Translations under genes and position numbers: made by a program
Notes under the pieces: model-generated
Told to the model about the DNA's origin: nothing
The model's database searches: none
What the model saw: the letters and a program-made list of their open reading frames with translations, nothing else
NCBI RefSeq assembly: GCF_030819275.1
Contig: NZ_JAUTBL010000001.1
Location: 922,501 to 986,500 of the forward strand
Direction of reading: 5' to 3'
Source of the DNA: Agrobacterium larrymoorei
Lineage (GTDB): Bacteria > Pseudomonadota > Alphaproteobacteria > Rhizobiales > Rhizobiaceae
DNA length: 64,000 nucleotides
In this document: piece after piece, positions 17,310 through 26,875 of the stretch
Layout of the letters: every line of letters starts with the position of its first letter
Numbering within the stretch: the first letter of the stretch is position 1

Positions 17310-19292
17310 ATGACGCACAGTTTGGCACAGAGTGTGGACCTCGATCTGCAGGCGGATGCATCGCGCACCGGCTCTGAAACGCGCGTGCGACAGCACTTCT
17401 TCGAAGAAGCGGACGTCAAGCGCCGAAGGGCAATCCGTCAGGGTCTCTGGGTTGCCGTCCTCATCTATCTGCTGTTTTCAGTGACCGATGTGCTTCTGGT
17501 TCCAGACGTCTCCATTCACACGATTTTCGCGCGCTTCGTCGTCGGCATTGCCGCTCTGCTCATTCTGGAATCGCAAGTGAGAGCGGGAACAAGAACCGAC
17601 CTCATGGATGTGACGTGCGCCGCGGCGCTGGTGTGTGGCTATCTCGGCTGGCTGCTGCCGGCGATGATGACAATCCACACCATCAACATGTCCTACTACA
17701 TGGTGTTCGGCGCCATCTTCATGATGGGTGCGAACCTGTTTTTCACCTTCAATTTCGGCCTCTCGCTTCTTGCTTCCAGCATCGTCCTCCTCATCTTTTT
17801 CGTGGCTCTCAGCTTCCTGCACAAGGACGTCTATTACCAGATCTCCTTCGGCACCTTCTATCTCGCCTGCTTCAGCTTCACCTCCTATGTGAACTGGCGG
17901 CTCAATCGGGAGCGCGCTCGTGTCCTTCTGAGCGCTATTGAAGCCAAGGTTCGGCAGCGTGAAGCCGATGAGCGTGGCGAAGCCTTGTTCAGGCTTTCCA
18001 ATACCGACCCGCTGACGGGCGTCGCCAACCGGCGCGCCGTCGACGCCCATTTGCGCCGCCTGTGGAGCGACTGGATCACGTCGAAGCGGAGTTTCGCGGT
18101 CTTCCTGATCGATGTCGATTTCTTCAAGAAATACAACGACTACTACGGTCATCAGGAGGGCGACCGCTGTCTCATCCAGGTTGCCCACGCACTCCAGGCG
18201 GCAATGAGCGATTATGATGCCTTGGTGGGTCGCTATGGTGGGGAAGAGTTCATCACGCTCATGCGCTACAAGACACCGAAGGAGATCGAACAGGTTGCCG
18301 AGCTTCTCCGCCGCACGGTCGAAAATCTCTGTCTCGCTCATGAACGACGGCGCGATGGCACCTCTGTCATCACGGTGAGCGTTGGCGCATCCTATGCACG
18401 CCCGATGCCGATGCCGAAACTGGAACGCGTGATACACGAGGCCGATCGGGCGCTCTATCTCGCCAAGGAAAGCGGACGCAACCGGATCAAGCTTTTCGAC
18501 CCCGACGATCCACTGACCAGCGACGATACGGAGAATGTTGCGGCTCTCTTGGATATCGCCATCCAGCAGGATCTCGTTTCGCTGGTCTACCAGCCTATCC
18601 GAAACCTCGTGACCAATCGTGTCCAGGCAGCCGAAGCCCTGATGCGCCTCAGACTGCTGGATGGGACGCAGGTTCCACCCAGTATCTTTATCCCCATCGC
18701 CGAACGGATCGGCAAGATTACCGATCTCGGCCTTTGGGCCATCCGCACCGCCTGCCAGCAGATGCTGCAGACCGGCAAGGTGCAGGTCGTCAGCGTCAAC
18801 GTATCGCCCATTCAGTTGAAGCGTCCGGGCTTTGCCACCTCGGTCGCCGCAATCCTGGGCGAGCTTGGTATTTCAGGCGGCCAACTCGCCCTGGAAATTA
18901 CCGAAGGTCTCGAAATGGACATGGATTCCGATGTCCTGCGCTGCATCAGCGATCTGAGGATGCTTGGAATCAAGATCTGGCTGGATGATTTCGGCACCGG
19001 CTTTGCTGGCCTCTCCTGGTTGAGACTGATCGAATTCGACACAGTCAAGATCGATAAGTCCTTCCTCCATGACGGCTCGACGCCCCGAGGCAGGATCATG
19101 TTGAATGACATCATCAGCCTCATCCGCAATCGCGGGCCGAAAATCCTGGTCGAGGGTGTGGAGACCGTCGAGCAGTTGGACCTGATGCACCAGTTCCGGA
19201 TCGACCACGTCCAAGGCTATTTCGTCGGTCGCCCCGTGCCTGCCGATGCCTTCGAGGTATCGGGGGTGAATGGCGTGAAGGGCGCGCGGTAG
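17310..19292 (+). CDS. Membrane-bound GGDEF-EAL c-di-GMP turnover protein
   Basis: 660 residues. Residues about 40-190 form five or six membrane helices (a MASE-like input domain), followed by a coiled linker. The GGDEF domain has TDPLTGVANRR and RYGGEEF (about 310-314), an active diguanylate cyclase signature; the inhibitory RxxD I-site is replaced by SDYD. The EAL domain has AEALMRL (442-444), NVSPIQL, ALEITE, LDDFGTGF, KIDKSF, VEGVET and QGYFVGRP, so all main phosphodiesterase residues are present. It can probably make and degrade cyclic di-GMP, and the net direction is unknown. The ATG at 17310 has AGGA upstream; longer starts (17268, 17304) are less well placed. It shares its upstream region with the divergent methyltransferase gene. 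Confidence 0.92.
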   Translation: MTHSLAQSVDLDLQADASRTGSETRVRQHFFEEADVKRRRAIRQGLWVAVLIYLLFSVTDVLLVPDVSIHTIFARFVVGIAALLILESQVRAGTRTDLMDVTCAAALVCGYLGWLLPAMMTIHTINMSYYMVFGAIFMMGANLFFTFNFGLSLLASSIVLLIFFVALSFLHKDVYYQISFGTFYLACFSFTSYVNWRLNRERARVLLSAIEAKVRQREADERGEALFRLSNTDPLTGVANRRAVDAHLRRLWSDWITSKRSFAVFLIDVDFFKKYNDYYGHQEGDRCLIQVAHALQAAMSDYDALVGRYGGEEFITLMRYKTPKEIEQVAELLRRTVENLCLAHERRRDGTSVITVSVGASYARPMPMPKLERVIHEADRALYLAKESGRNRIKLFDPDDPLTSDDTENVAALLDIAIQQDLVSLVYQPIRNLVTNRVQAAEALMRLRLLDGTQVPPSIFIPIAERIGKITDLGLWAIRTACQQMLQTGKVQVVSVNVSPIQLKRPGFATSVAAILGELGISGGQLALEITEGLEMDMDSDVLRCISDLRMLGIKIWLDDFGTGFAGLSWLRLIEFDTVKIDKSFLHDGSTPRGRIMLNDIISLIRNRGPKILVEGVETVEQLDLMHQFRIDHVQGYFVGRPVPADAFEVSGVNGVKGAR

Positions 19293-19353
19293 TACTTCTT
19301 CCGGACGGGCTTGGATGGCCGTCCACAACGGCCGCATCGGTCCTGATCTGGGT

Positions 19354-19833
19354 TTATAGTGGCGGCAAACGCCGCTTTACAGACGTTCCCTTGATGACGG
19401 CGGTACTTGTGACGGCATGTTCCGAAAGCGCTTCGAGAACATCGTCCATCTCCTCAATGGAGTGCACCACAAGACGAGCGAGGAAAGGATCGTCGCCGGT
19501 GATTTTGTCGCACTCGACAAACTCAGGCGTCTCCTGAATCAGTCGCTCGACAAGATGCAGCTTGCCGGGCAGTGGCCGGATTCTCACCATAGCCCGCACC
19601 TGATAGCCGACTGCCCTCATGTCCAGATCAAGATTGAATCCCCGGATGATGCCGGATGTCTCCAAGCGCCGAACCCGCTCCGCGACGCTCGGTGCCGACA
19701 TTCCAACGAGGCCGGCAAGCTTACTCATCGACAGACGAGCGTCGCGATCGAGTGCCGCGACGATCTGCACGTCAATCGCATCGAGCGACGATTTTTTAGT
19801 TTGAAGGTTTGAAACCTCTTTTGCCTTCGACAT
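19354..19833 (-). CDS. Lrp/AsnC-family transcriptional regulator
   Basis: 159 residues. The N-terminal helix-turn-helix is LDAIDVQIVAALDRDARLSMSKLAGLVGMSAPSVAERVRRLETSGIIRGF, followed by the ligand-binding RAM domain with VERLIQETPEFVECDKITGDDPFLARLVVHS. Such proteins form octamers and usually sense an amino acid. It is divergent from an EamA transporter gene with 85 bp between the starts, the classic layout for an Lrp-type regulator that controls an amino-acid or metabolite exporter beside it. Confidence 0.92.
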   Translation of the reverse strand: MSKAKEVSNLQTKKSSLDAIDVQIVAALDRDARLSMSKLAGLVGMSAPSVAERVRRLETSGIIRGFNLDLDMRAVGYQVRAMVRIRPLPGKLHLVERLIQETPEFVECDKITGDDPFLARLVVHSIEEMDDVLEALSEHAVTSTAVIKGTSVKRRLPPL

Positions 19834-19918
19834 AGCGGTGACATTACGACTCCAAGCTCAGAAATTCCATATCAATCCTTCAAGCTGCATAGGATGATTT
19901 CTCAAACAGGAGAAAGTT

Positions 19919-20848
19919 ATGCTGCTCGGGATCGTAACAGGCCTCGTTACTTGCGCCTTATGGGGCCTCACCTTCGTTGCCCCTCGGGTGGTTGAGCCCT
20001 TCACGACGTGGGATTTGGCAATTGCGCGTTATGGAATCTTCGGGCTCGCCTGCCTGTTGCTCATGATCGATCGACGTTTCCGGCCTGAAGGCATCGCCCC
20101 CTTTCGCCTTCTGATAGGACTTCTGCTGGGCAGCGCGGGATATGTCGGCTACTTCATCAGCGCAGCCTTCGCCGTGCAGTTTGCTGGCGCGGCGATTCCG
20201 CCGGTTATCATCGGCACAATGCCGGTCATCCTCGCCATCATCGCCAATTTTCAGAACGCTTCCGCTCCTTGGAGAGTTGTCGCAATGCCCCTAGCGTTGA
20301 TCGCAATCGGTGTGGGACTTGTAAATGTCGCAGCGCTCGACGCCGCCAGTCTGGATGATGCGACATCAATCCTGCTCGGCGTTACTGCTAGCTCTGCAGC
20401 GCTGGCGATCTGGATCGTCTATGGTCTGGTGAACGCGACCGTGATGCGGTCTCCAGACGCGCCGGACGGCCTAAAGTGGACGGGGTTGCAAGGGATCGGA
20501 GCGGCGATGGGAAGCTTGCTGCTGCTCCCACTCGCATCTTTCGATTTAGCTCACACGGCATCGTCGGCGGAAGCCTTCAGGTTTTTCGCATGGGCGCTCG
20601 TCATGGGACTGGCTGGATCGTGGCTCGCCACTTGGTGCTGGGTCATTGCATCGCGGCGATTGCCGCTGGCTCTCGCGGCCCAACTCATCGTGGCGGAAAC
20701 AGTCTTTGGTCTCGCCTATGGCTTCATGTTTGAAGGTCGGTTTCCAACACCCGCTGAAGCGATCGGAGCAGCGATGCAGATCATCGGCGTCTGCTCTGCA
20801 ATCGCCATTTTCAGCAAGACGTATGCGTCGCCGCGAGAGCATGCCTAG
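19919..20848 (+). CDS. EamA/DMT-family transporter
   Basis: 309 residues with about ten membrane helices in two EamA repeats; the first begins MLLGIVTGLVTCALWGLTFVAPR and the second around residue 150 (ILLGVTASSAALAIWIVYGLV). Members of this drug/metabolite family export amino acids, nucleosides or other small molecules across the inner membrane. CAGGAGAAAGTT immediately precedes the ATG. The divergent Lrp-family gene is its likely regulator. Substrate cannot be assigned. Confidence 0.88.
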   Translation: MLLGIVTGLVTCALWGLTFVAPRVVEPFTTWDLAIARYGIFGLACLLLMIDRRFRPEGIAPFRLLIGLLLGSAGYVGYFISAAFAVQFAGAAIPPVIIGTMPVILAIIANFQNASAPWRVVAMPLALIAIGVGLVNVAALDAASLDDATSILLGVTASSAALAIWIVYGLVNATVMRSPDAPDGLKWTGLQGIGAAMGSLLLLPLASFDLAHTASSAEAFRFFAWALVMGLAGSWLATWCWVIASRRLPLALAAQLIVAETVFGLAYGFMFEGRFPTPAEAIGAAMQIIGVCSAIAIFSKTYASPREHA

Positions 20849-20895
20849 AAGGTCATCGCTCCGCGGCAAACAATTTAACAGGCTCGTGAGTATCC

Positions 20896-23622
20896 TCAGT
20901 CACCAGCGCCCGGCACCTCATGGGTATCACGCTCACCGATGATGATGGCGCGCTTGCCGACATGGTTTGCAGGACCGACAATGCCTTCCTGCTCCATGCG
21001 CTCTACGAGAGAGGCCGCGCGGTTGTAGCCGATCGACAGACGACGCTGGATGTAGGAGGTCGAGCACTTCTTGTCGCGCAGCACCACCTTCACGGCCTTT
21101 TCGTAAAGGTCGGCCGTATCGTCTTCGGCCATGGCGGTCTTGTCGAAGACGGCGCTGTCCTCATCTTCGCTTTCATCGGCTTCGTCGGCATCTTCCGTCA
21201 CCGTTCCCAGATATTCTGGACGGCCTTGGGTCTTCAGATGCGCGACGACCTTTTCGACTTCCTCGTCCGATACAAAGGGGCCATGAACACGGGCGATGCG
21301 TCCGCCGCCCATCATGTGCAGCATATCGCCCTGGCCGAGAAGATGTTCGGCGCCCTGTTCGCCAAGGATCGTGCGGCTGTCAATCTTCGAGGTGACCTGG
21401 AAGGAGATGCGTGTGGGGAAGTTGGCCTTGATCGTGCCGGTGATGACATCCACCGAGGGACGCTGTGTCGCCATGATCAGATGGATACCGGCGGCACGCG
21501 CCATCTGCGCCAGACGCTGGATCGCGCCCTCGATTTCCTTGCCGGCGACCATCATCAGGTCGGCCATCTCGTCGACGATGACGACGATGTAAGGCATGGC
21601 CGTGAGGTCCATTTCCTCCTGCTCGTAGACAGCCTCGCCCGTTGCGCGGTCGAAACCGGTCTGGACGTTGCACATCACGGTCTCGCCCTTGGCGCGAGCA
21701 GCGGCAGCGCGCGCATTGTAGCCGTCGATGTTGCGAACGCCGAGGCGCGACATCTTGCGATAGCGATCCTCCATCTCGCGCACCGCCCATTTCAGGGCCA
21801 TGACGGCCTTCTTCGGATCGGTGACGACGGGGGTCAGGAGATGCGGAATACCGTCATAGACGGAAAGCTCGAGCATCTTGGGATCGACCATGATCAGGCG
21901 GCATTCTTCCGGCTTCAACCGGTAGAGCAGCGACAGGATCATGGTGTTGATGGCAACGGACTTGCCGGAGCCAGTCGTACCCGCCACCAGAAGGTGGGGC
22001 ATCTTGGCAAGCTCGGCCACCACCGGCTCACCACCAATGGTCTTGCCAAGGCAAAGCGCCAGGTTCATCCGCGTATCCGCATAATCGTGGGATTCGATCA
22101 GCTCGCGGAAATAGACCGTCTCACGCACGGGGTTGGGAAGCTCGATACCGATGACATTGCGGCCGGGAATGACCGCGACGCGGGCCGATAGCGCCGACAT
22201 CGAGCGAGCAATATCGTCCGACAGGCCGATAACGCGCGAAGACTTGACGCCGGGTGCGGGCTCGAATTCATAAAGTGTCACGACCGGGCCGGGGCGCACA
22301 TCGATGATCTCACCCTTGATGCCGAAATCTTCGAGCACGCTTTCCAGAAGCCCCGCGCTCTGCTCCAGCGCTTCCGGTGTCATTGTCGTGGTCTGCTGCA
22401 CCTGCGGCGGCTGCAGAAGGTCGATCGGCGGATACTCGTATTCGCCTTCCCCGAAGACCGGTGCATCAAGGAACATTGGCTGATTGTTGCGGGCGACCGT
22501 GCGGGTTTCACGACGCGGAGACGGGGCCTCAATCGCAATCGGTTCGACAACCTCTACAACAGGCGCGTCCTGTTCGACCGGCATCGTCTCGACGATCTCT
22601 TCCGGTTCGGATTGAATTGGTTGATGGCCGCGAACACCGACTTCGCGGTAAAGCGAGACAGCCGATCCATTCAATTCGGCCGATACCGGCATGGCAGGCA
22701 GGCTTGGCCGGGGCTGCTGGCGAATGATGACAGGCTCGACCGGGCGAGGCTGGCGCAGAAGCGGGCCGTGGATGGAGGCCGGCTGCTGGGGAGCTGCGGT
22801 GAGTTTCGCCGTGGACACGCGCTGCGCCTTCAGCCTGGCCAGTTCAGACAGGCGCATGGGCTGACGGTCCGGCGCAATCGTGCCCTCGACGTCGAGATTC
22901 ATGACTTCCCAGAACATGTCATCGGAAAGATAAGTGGCGAAAGACGGCACATCGAGCGTGGGCTTATGATGTCGCTGCTCCGGGAAGCAGGCGACATCGA
23001 TCTCTTCTCGAATGACACTTTCTTGCGGTGCTTCATCAGTGGCGGGCTGAGCCGCGGTTTCTACGGGCGTAGGGGCTTCGGCCTGCTGCAAAAGCTCCTG
23101 CTGCTGGCGAAGTGCCAGTTCGCGGCGCAGGCGGTAGCTGAGGGCCCGGGCACCCGTGGCACCTGGCGGCTGCGGCAACACCGCAGGTTTTGCAATGCGG
23201 CGCTCCACCGGTGCCGGCTGTGGCGCGGTCGACGTCGTGGACACCGCAACAGTATCTTGAGCTGCGGAGGGGTCCATCTCGCCCTGCTCGGCAGGTTGAT
23301 CTACGATATCCTCACCCGCAGCATTCTTCTTGGCGAAGATGCTCTGTGGTGTACGGGAAAAGCGAACATTCGGCCCCAGCGTGAAGGCGTTCTGCCAGCC
23401 GGGCATATCCGGGCGGCCTTCGATCGCATTGGCGGCGATCTGATCGGCGTTACGACCCACGGCGGCGCGCTCAGCTCTCGTTAAGCTTTGCGCGGGGGAG
23501 GCTTGGATTTGGGGATGCTGAACCATGTTGTCTGCCGATTCAGCCTCTCCCCCCTCTATCGCATTGCCTGGATTATTAAAATTGGATCGGGGAAAACGCA
23601 TGACAGCCTGTACACTCATCAT
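20896..23622 (-). CDS. ftsK: FtsK/SpoIIIE-family DNA translocase without membrane domain
   Basis: 908 residues. The C-terminal motor is complete: beta core with [17 protein letters not shown], Walker [10 protein letters not shown] near 546-553, Walker [14 protein letters not shown] near 680, [27 protein letters not shown], and the winged-helix gamma domain [29 protein letters not shown] that reads KOPS sites. The first roughly 440 residues are a polar, Pro/Gln/Glu-rich linker with no hydrophobic segment, so the four membrane helices of canonical FtsK are absent. It probably pumps chromosomal DNA toward dif, but must be recruited to the septum another way. The start at 23622 is uncertain; other in-frame ATGs lie within the next 35 codons. 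Convergent with the EamA gene. Confidence 0.85.
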   Translation of the reverse strand: MMSVQAVMRFPRSNFNNPGNAIEGGEAESADNMVQHPQIQASPAQSLTRAERAAVGRNADQIAANAIEGRPDMPGWQNAFTLGPNVRFSRTPQSIFAKKNAAGEDIVDQPAEQGEMDPSAAQDTVAVSTTSTAPQPAPVERRIAKPAVLPQPPGATGARALSYRLRRELALRQQQELLQQAEAPTPVETAAQPATDEAPQESVIREEIDVACFPEQRHHKPTLDVPSFATYLSDDMFWEVMNLDVEGTIAPDRQPMRLSELARLKAQRVSTAKLTAAPQQPASIHGPLLRQPRPVEPVIIRQQPRPSLPAMPVSAELNGSAVSLYREVGVRGHQPIQSEPEEIVETMPVEQDAPVVEVVEPIAIEAPSPRRETRTVARNNQPMFLDAPVFGEGEYEYPPIDLLQPPQVQQTTTMTPEALEQSAGLLESVLEDFGIKGEIIDVRPGPVVTLYEFEPAPGVKSSRVIGLSDDIARSMSALSARVAVIPGRNVIGIELPNPVRETVYFRELIESHDYADTRMNLALCLGKTIGGEPVVAELAKMPHLLVAGTTGSGKSVAINTMILSLLYRLKPEECRLIMVDPKMLELSVYDGIPHLLTPVVTDPKKAVMALKWAVREMEDRYRKMSRLGVRNIDGYNARAAAARAKGETVMCNVQTGFDRATGEAVYEQEEMDLTAMPYIVVIVDEMADLMMVAGKEIEGAIQRLAQMARAAGIHLIMATQRPSVDVITGTIKANFPTRISFQVTSKIDSRTILGEQGAEHLLGQGDMLHMMGGGRIARVHGPFVSDEEVEKVVAHLKTQGRPEYLGTVTEDADEADESEDEDSAVFDKTAMAEDDTADLYEKAVKVVLRDKKCSTSYIQRRLSIGYNRAASLVERMEQEGIVGPANHVGKRAIIIGERDTHEVPGAGD

Positions 23623-23885
23623 AAACGGACAATTGGCACAGCCACTGAGATAAAAAATAAAGGTTAACCACCTATTGCTAAAGTGGCCCGGCGCGCGAAT
23701 TTCAACAGAGTTAAAGCTGGCTGTGGCCGGGGCGCCACGTCGCGGTCACGGCATCTACCCCGCCTGATCCAGCCCGCTTCATGCGGATCTTTCATCCTCT
23801 TCGACGTCAGCACATGTGGTGCTTCCAGTGTCCGAAATTAATTTCAAGCCATAACAACAAACTGAACACCGGTGACTTTACAACT
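23623..23885. other. Intergenic region between ftsK and the aldolase operon
   Basis: About 260 bp between divergent genes. It should hold both promoters. I see no convincing gene and no strong hairpin; the stretch near 23640-23670 is A/T-rich and contains GGTTAACC. Confidence 0.45.
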
Positions 23886-23899
23886 GACATGTTAATGTC
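23886..23899 (+). promoter_or_regulatory. Operator-like palindrome before the aldolase operon
   Basis: GACAT-GTTA-ATGTC, a perfect 5-bp inverted repeat centred about 37 bp upstream of the first gene of the operon. The operon encodes its own FadR-type GntR regulator, whose relatives bind short palindromes of this size, so autoregulation here is a reasonable inference. Confidence 0.45.
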
Positions 23900-23929
23900 C
23901 TATCACTTCTTCATCAGTTTTGGAGGAGC

Positions 23930-24820
23930 ATGCACGTGACTGGTAAGTTCGGCCTCTCGGCAGCGTTGACGACACCCTTTATGCAGGATGGCACCATTGC
24001 CATCGATGCGATGATCAAGCAGGCCGAGCGGGCGCTATCGTCCGGCTGTGACAGCATCACCCTGTTCGGCACCACCGGCGAAGGAAGCTCCATCGGCACC
24101 CGAGAGCGCGCCGATATTCTCGCCTCGTGCCTGAGTGCCGGTATCTCGCCGAAAAACATCGTCGTCGGTGTTCTGGTCGATTCGGCACAGGATGCTGCCG
24201 ACCAGGCCTTTGCCGCCCTCGACGCGGGCGTGCGCAACATCCTCCTTGCTCCGCCTTCCTACTTCAAGAATGTCAGCGATGACGGTCTGTTCGACTGGTT
24301 CGCTTCCGTGTTCTCGCAGATCGGCTCAACCGCACGCGACATCCTCGTCTACAATATTCCGTCGGTAACGATGGTGACGCTGTCGGTCGAGCTTGTCGGC
24401 CGCTTGAAGCAGGCCTTCCCCGGCATCGTCGTTGGCGTGAAGGACTCCTCCGGCAATTGGCCGCATACGGAACGGCTTCTGAAGGAACATGGCGATCTGA
24501 TCATCCTGATCGGCGACGAGCGGCATCTGGCTCAGGGCGTTCGCATGGGGGGTCAGGGCGCCATCTCCGGCTGCGCCAACTTCCTTCCCGCGGAAATCCG
24601 CGCCATGGCGGTCGAGGGCAAGGACGATAAGCGCGTTCAGGATCTCGTGGTCGAACTTCTGAAGTTCCCGGTGACGCCTGCGGTAAAGGTGCTTGTGTCC
24701 CACGTGACAGGCGAGACGATCTGGCATGCCGTCCGTCCGCCACTGGTTTCCATTTCCGCAGAAGATCGTAAAAAGATCGAAGCGGCATTCGGGTCGCTCT
24801 TCAGCAAACAGGCGGCTTGA
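23930..24820 (+). CDS. DapA-family aldolase/lyase (sugar-acid type)
   Basis: 296 residues, (beta/alpha)8 class I aldolase of the dihydrodipicolinate synthase/N-acetylneuraminate lyase superfamily. Seen are FGTTGEGSS (substrate carboxylate loop), Tyr141 in VYNIPS and the Schiff-base Lys171 in VGVKDSSG. It is unlikely to be the biosynthetic DapA because it heads an operon with a GntR regulator, a sugar ABC transporter and a sugar kinase; a 2-keto-3-deoxy sugar-acid aldolase is a better guess. Two starts are possible: ATG 23930, three to four bases after GGAGGA, or GTG 23936 with better spacing. The following gntR gene is 12 bp away. Confidence 0.82.
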   Translation: MHVTGKFGLSAALTTPFMQDGTIAIDAMIKQAERALSSGCDSITLFGTTGEGSSIGTRERADILASCLSAGISPKNIVVGVLVDSAQDAADQAFAALDAGVRNILLAPPSYFKNVSDDGLFDWFASVFSQIGSTARDILVYNIPSVTMVTLSVELVGRLKQAFPGIVVGVKDSSGNWPHTERLLKEHGDLIILIGDERHLAQGVRMGGQGAISGCANFLPAEIRAMAVEGKDDKRVQDLVVELLKFPVTPAVKVLVSHVTGETIWHAVRPPLVSISAEDRKKIEAAFGSLFSKQAA

Positions 24821-24832
24821 AAGGGATCATAA

Positions 24833-25492
24833 ATGGACGATGTGGCCGAACAGACGACGTTGAGAGAGAAGGCGTATGAGAGCTTTACGCACCATCTTCT
24901 CGCGCGTGACGTTCGGCCCGGCCAGTTCATTTCCCAGCGCCGCCTCGTCGAACTGACGGGCCTGCCTCTCGGAGCGATCCGCGAGGCAATCCCGCGGCTT
25001 GAAGCTGAGGGGCTGATCAAGACTGTGCCGCAGCGCGGATTGCAGGTCGCTCATATCGATATCAACCTCATCCGCGAAGCTTTTCAGTTCCGCATTCTGC
25101 TGGAAAAGGAAGCGGTGGCGAACTTCACCCGCACCGCATCCGACGATGCGATTGCAGCGATGCTGAAAGACCATCGGGAGATTGCCGAACTTGCCAAGAG
25201 CGGCAACGGCTCGCCGGAACTCGATGCACGCGCCCAGGCCGTGGACTGGGGTATGCACGACGCCTTTATCGACGCACTCGGCAACTCGATCATCTCGAAT
25301 GCCTATCGCGTCAATTCGATCAAGATGCGCCTGATCAACCAGGAGCGCTTTCGCATCGCCGGCCATGTCAAATCCGTCATGGTCGAGCACCTTGCCATCA
25401 TCGAGGCTGTCGAACGACGCGATGTCGACACGGCGGTCGAGAGGCTGGTTGCCCATATTCGTAGCGCGAGGGACAGAGCGCTCGCGGTTTGA
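24833..25492 (+). CDS. GntR-family regulator, FadR/FCD subfamily
   Basis: 219 residues. The winged helix is LREKAYESFTHHLLARDVRPGQFISQRRLVELTGLPLGAIREAIPRLEAEGLIKTVPQRGLQV, and the C-terminal helical FCD ligand domain contains EKEAVANF, WDMHD-like VDWGMHDAFIDALGN and VEHLAIIEAVERRDVDTAVERLVAHI, with His residues that usually hold a metal and a carboxylate ligand. It is the second gene of the catabolic operon and probably its repressor, released by a pathway intermediate. The GACAT-GTTA-ATGTC palindrome at 23886-23899 is a candidate operator. Confidence 0.9.
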   Translation: MDDVAEQTTLREKAYESFTHHLLARDVRPGQFISQRRLVELTGLPLGAIREAIPRLEAEGLIKTVPQRGLQVAHIDINLIREAFQFRILLEKEAVANFTRTASDDAIAAMLKDHREIAELAKSGNGSPELDARAQAVDWGMHDAFIDALGNSIISNAYRVNSIKMRLINQERFRIAGHVKSVMVEHLAIIEAVERRDVDTAVERLVAHIRSARDRALAV

Positions 25493-25505
25493 AAGATCAC
25501 CATAA

Positions 25506-25527
25506 GCCGGGATGAGGAGATCCCGGC
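25506..25527 (+). promoter_or_regulatory. Intercistronic hairpin between gntR and the binding-protein gene
   Basis: GCCGGGA (25506-25512) and TCCCGGC (25521-25527) form a perfect 7-bp stem with an 8-nt loop, without a T-run. It lies in the 54-bp gap before the solute-binding protein gene. Such hairpins often set uneven mRNA levels inside transporter operons by blocking exonucleases; that role is inferred. Confidence 0.55.
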
Positions 25528-25546
25528 GAATAAGAGGAGGAACTTC

Positions 25547-26875
25547 ATGTCACATTCATTGATGAGCCCAACGCGCCGCGCCTTCCTGGCCGGCACAGCT
25601 GCCCTTGGCGGCGCCGCCATGTTCGGTGTGCGCTCCGCATCGGCCGCGGTGGACTGGAAGAAGCATGCCGGCACCACGCTTGAGGTCAATCTGGTCAAGA
25701 GCCCGCGCAGCGAAACGCTTCTCAAACACATCAAGGAATTCGAAGAGCTCACGGGCATCAAGGTCAATGCCGAGGCCACACCAGAACAGCAGCAGCGCCA
25801 GAAGGTGGTCATCGAGCTTTCCTCGGGCAAGCCAAGCTTCGACGTCGTTCACCTGAGCTACCACGTTCAGAAGCGCCAGTTCGAAAAGGGCAAATGGCTC
25901 GCCGATATCAGCGGCTTCATGAAAGACCCTTCACTGACCGATCCGTCGCTGGTCGAAAGCGATTTTGCCGCGGCCGGCATGCAGTTCGCCAAGGACAGCG
26001 ACGGCGTTCTGCGTTCGCTTCCCTTCTCCGTGGATTACTGGATCCTCTACTGGAACAAGGACCTCTTCGAAGCCAAGGGCCTGAAATATCCTCAGACCTT
26101 CGAAGAGCTGGTTGCCGCCGCAGAAGCGATCACCGATCCCTCGACCAACACTTACGGTTTCGTGGCGCGCGGCCTGAAGAACGCCAATACACCGGTCTGG
26201 ACCACCTTTATGCTCGGTTACGGCGCAGAGCCGATTACCGATGGCAAGATCAACACCGAATCCAAGGAAGCCGTCGAAGCGGCCAAACTCTACCAGCGCC
26301 TGATGACCAAGGCAGCACCTCCCGGTGTCTCCGGCTTCAACTGGGCCGAAGCACAGTCTGCCTTCCTTCAGGGCAAGATTGGCATGTGGCTGGATGGCGT
26401 CGGCTTCGCGCCGCCGATCGAAAACCCCGAAAAGTCCCGCGTCGTCGGCAAGACCGGCTACGGCGTGATGCCGAAGGGTCCGGCTGCGCAGGCGGCCGGC
26501 ACATTCGGTGACGGTCTTGGGGTTGTCGAAGCCAGCACCAAGAAGGAAGCGGCCTATCTCTTCTGCCAGTGGGCGATCTCGCACGACATGGGTGCACGTC
26601 TTCTGCAGGCCGGTGCCGGCGTTCCGTTCCGCCAGTCCATCCTCGAGGATGCGAAGGTGCGTGAAGGCGTGAAGATGCCGGCCGAGTGGCTGGATGCCGT
26701 GGTCGGTTCCGGCAAGGTGTCGAAGCTCGCGCTTCCGGTCATCATTCCGGTGACCGAGTTCCGCGATATTTACGGCGTCGGCCTCACCAACATGATCGGC
26801 GGCGCGGATCCCGCCGCAGAACTCAAGAAGGCGACCGAACAGTTCGCACCTGTTCTGGCACGCAGCGAGGGATAA
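25547..26875 (+). CDS. Sugar ABC transporter substrate-binding protein (CUT1 type)
   Basis: 442 residues. A twin-arginine signal peptide is clear: SPTRRAFLAGTAALGGAAMFGVRSASAA, cut near residue 35. The mature part is an extracellular solute-binding protein family 1 fold (TTLEVNLVKSPRSETLLKHIKEFEELTGIKV ... YWILYWNKDLFEAKGLKYPQTFEEL). It captures the substrate in the periplasm for the two permeases that follow. AAGAGGAGGAACTTC precedes the ATG, a strong ribosome site. Its stop codon overlaps the next start (TAATG). The substrate is unknown; context suggests a sugar, polyol or sugar acid. Confidence 0.93.
   Translation: MSHSLMSPTRRAFLAGTAALGGAAMFGVRSASAAVDWKKHAGTTLEVNLVKSPRSETLLKHIKEFEELTGIKVNAEATPEQQQRQKVVIELSSGKPSFDVVHLSYHVQKRQFEKGKWLADISGFMKDPSLTDPSLVESDFAAAGMQFAKDSDGVLRSLPFSVDYWILYWNKDLFEAKGLKYPQTFEELVAAAEAITDPSTNTYGFVARGLKNANTPVWTTFMLGYGAEPITDGKINTESKEAVEAAKLYQRLMTKAAPPGVSGFNWAEAQSAFLQGKIGMWLDGVGFAPPIENPEKSRVVGKTGYGVMPKGPAAQAAGTFGDGLGVVEASTKKEAAYLFCQWAISHDMGARLLQAGAGVPFRQSILEDAKVREGVKMPAEWLDAVVGSGKVSKLALPVIIPVTEFRDIYGVGLTNMIGGADPAAELKKATEQFAPVLARSEG

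Noticed and set aside
23930..24820. Calling the aldolase-family gene dapA (lysine biosynthesis)
   Set aside because: It is in an operon with a GntR regulator, sugar transporter and kinase, so a catabolic role is more likely.
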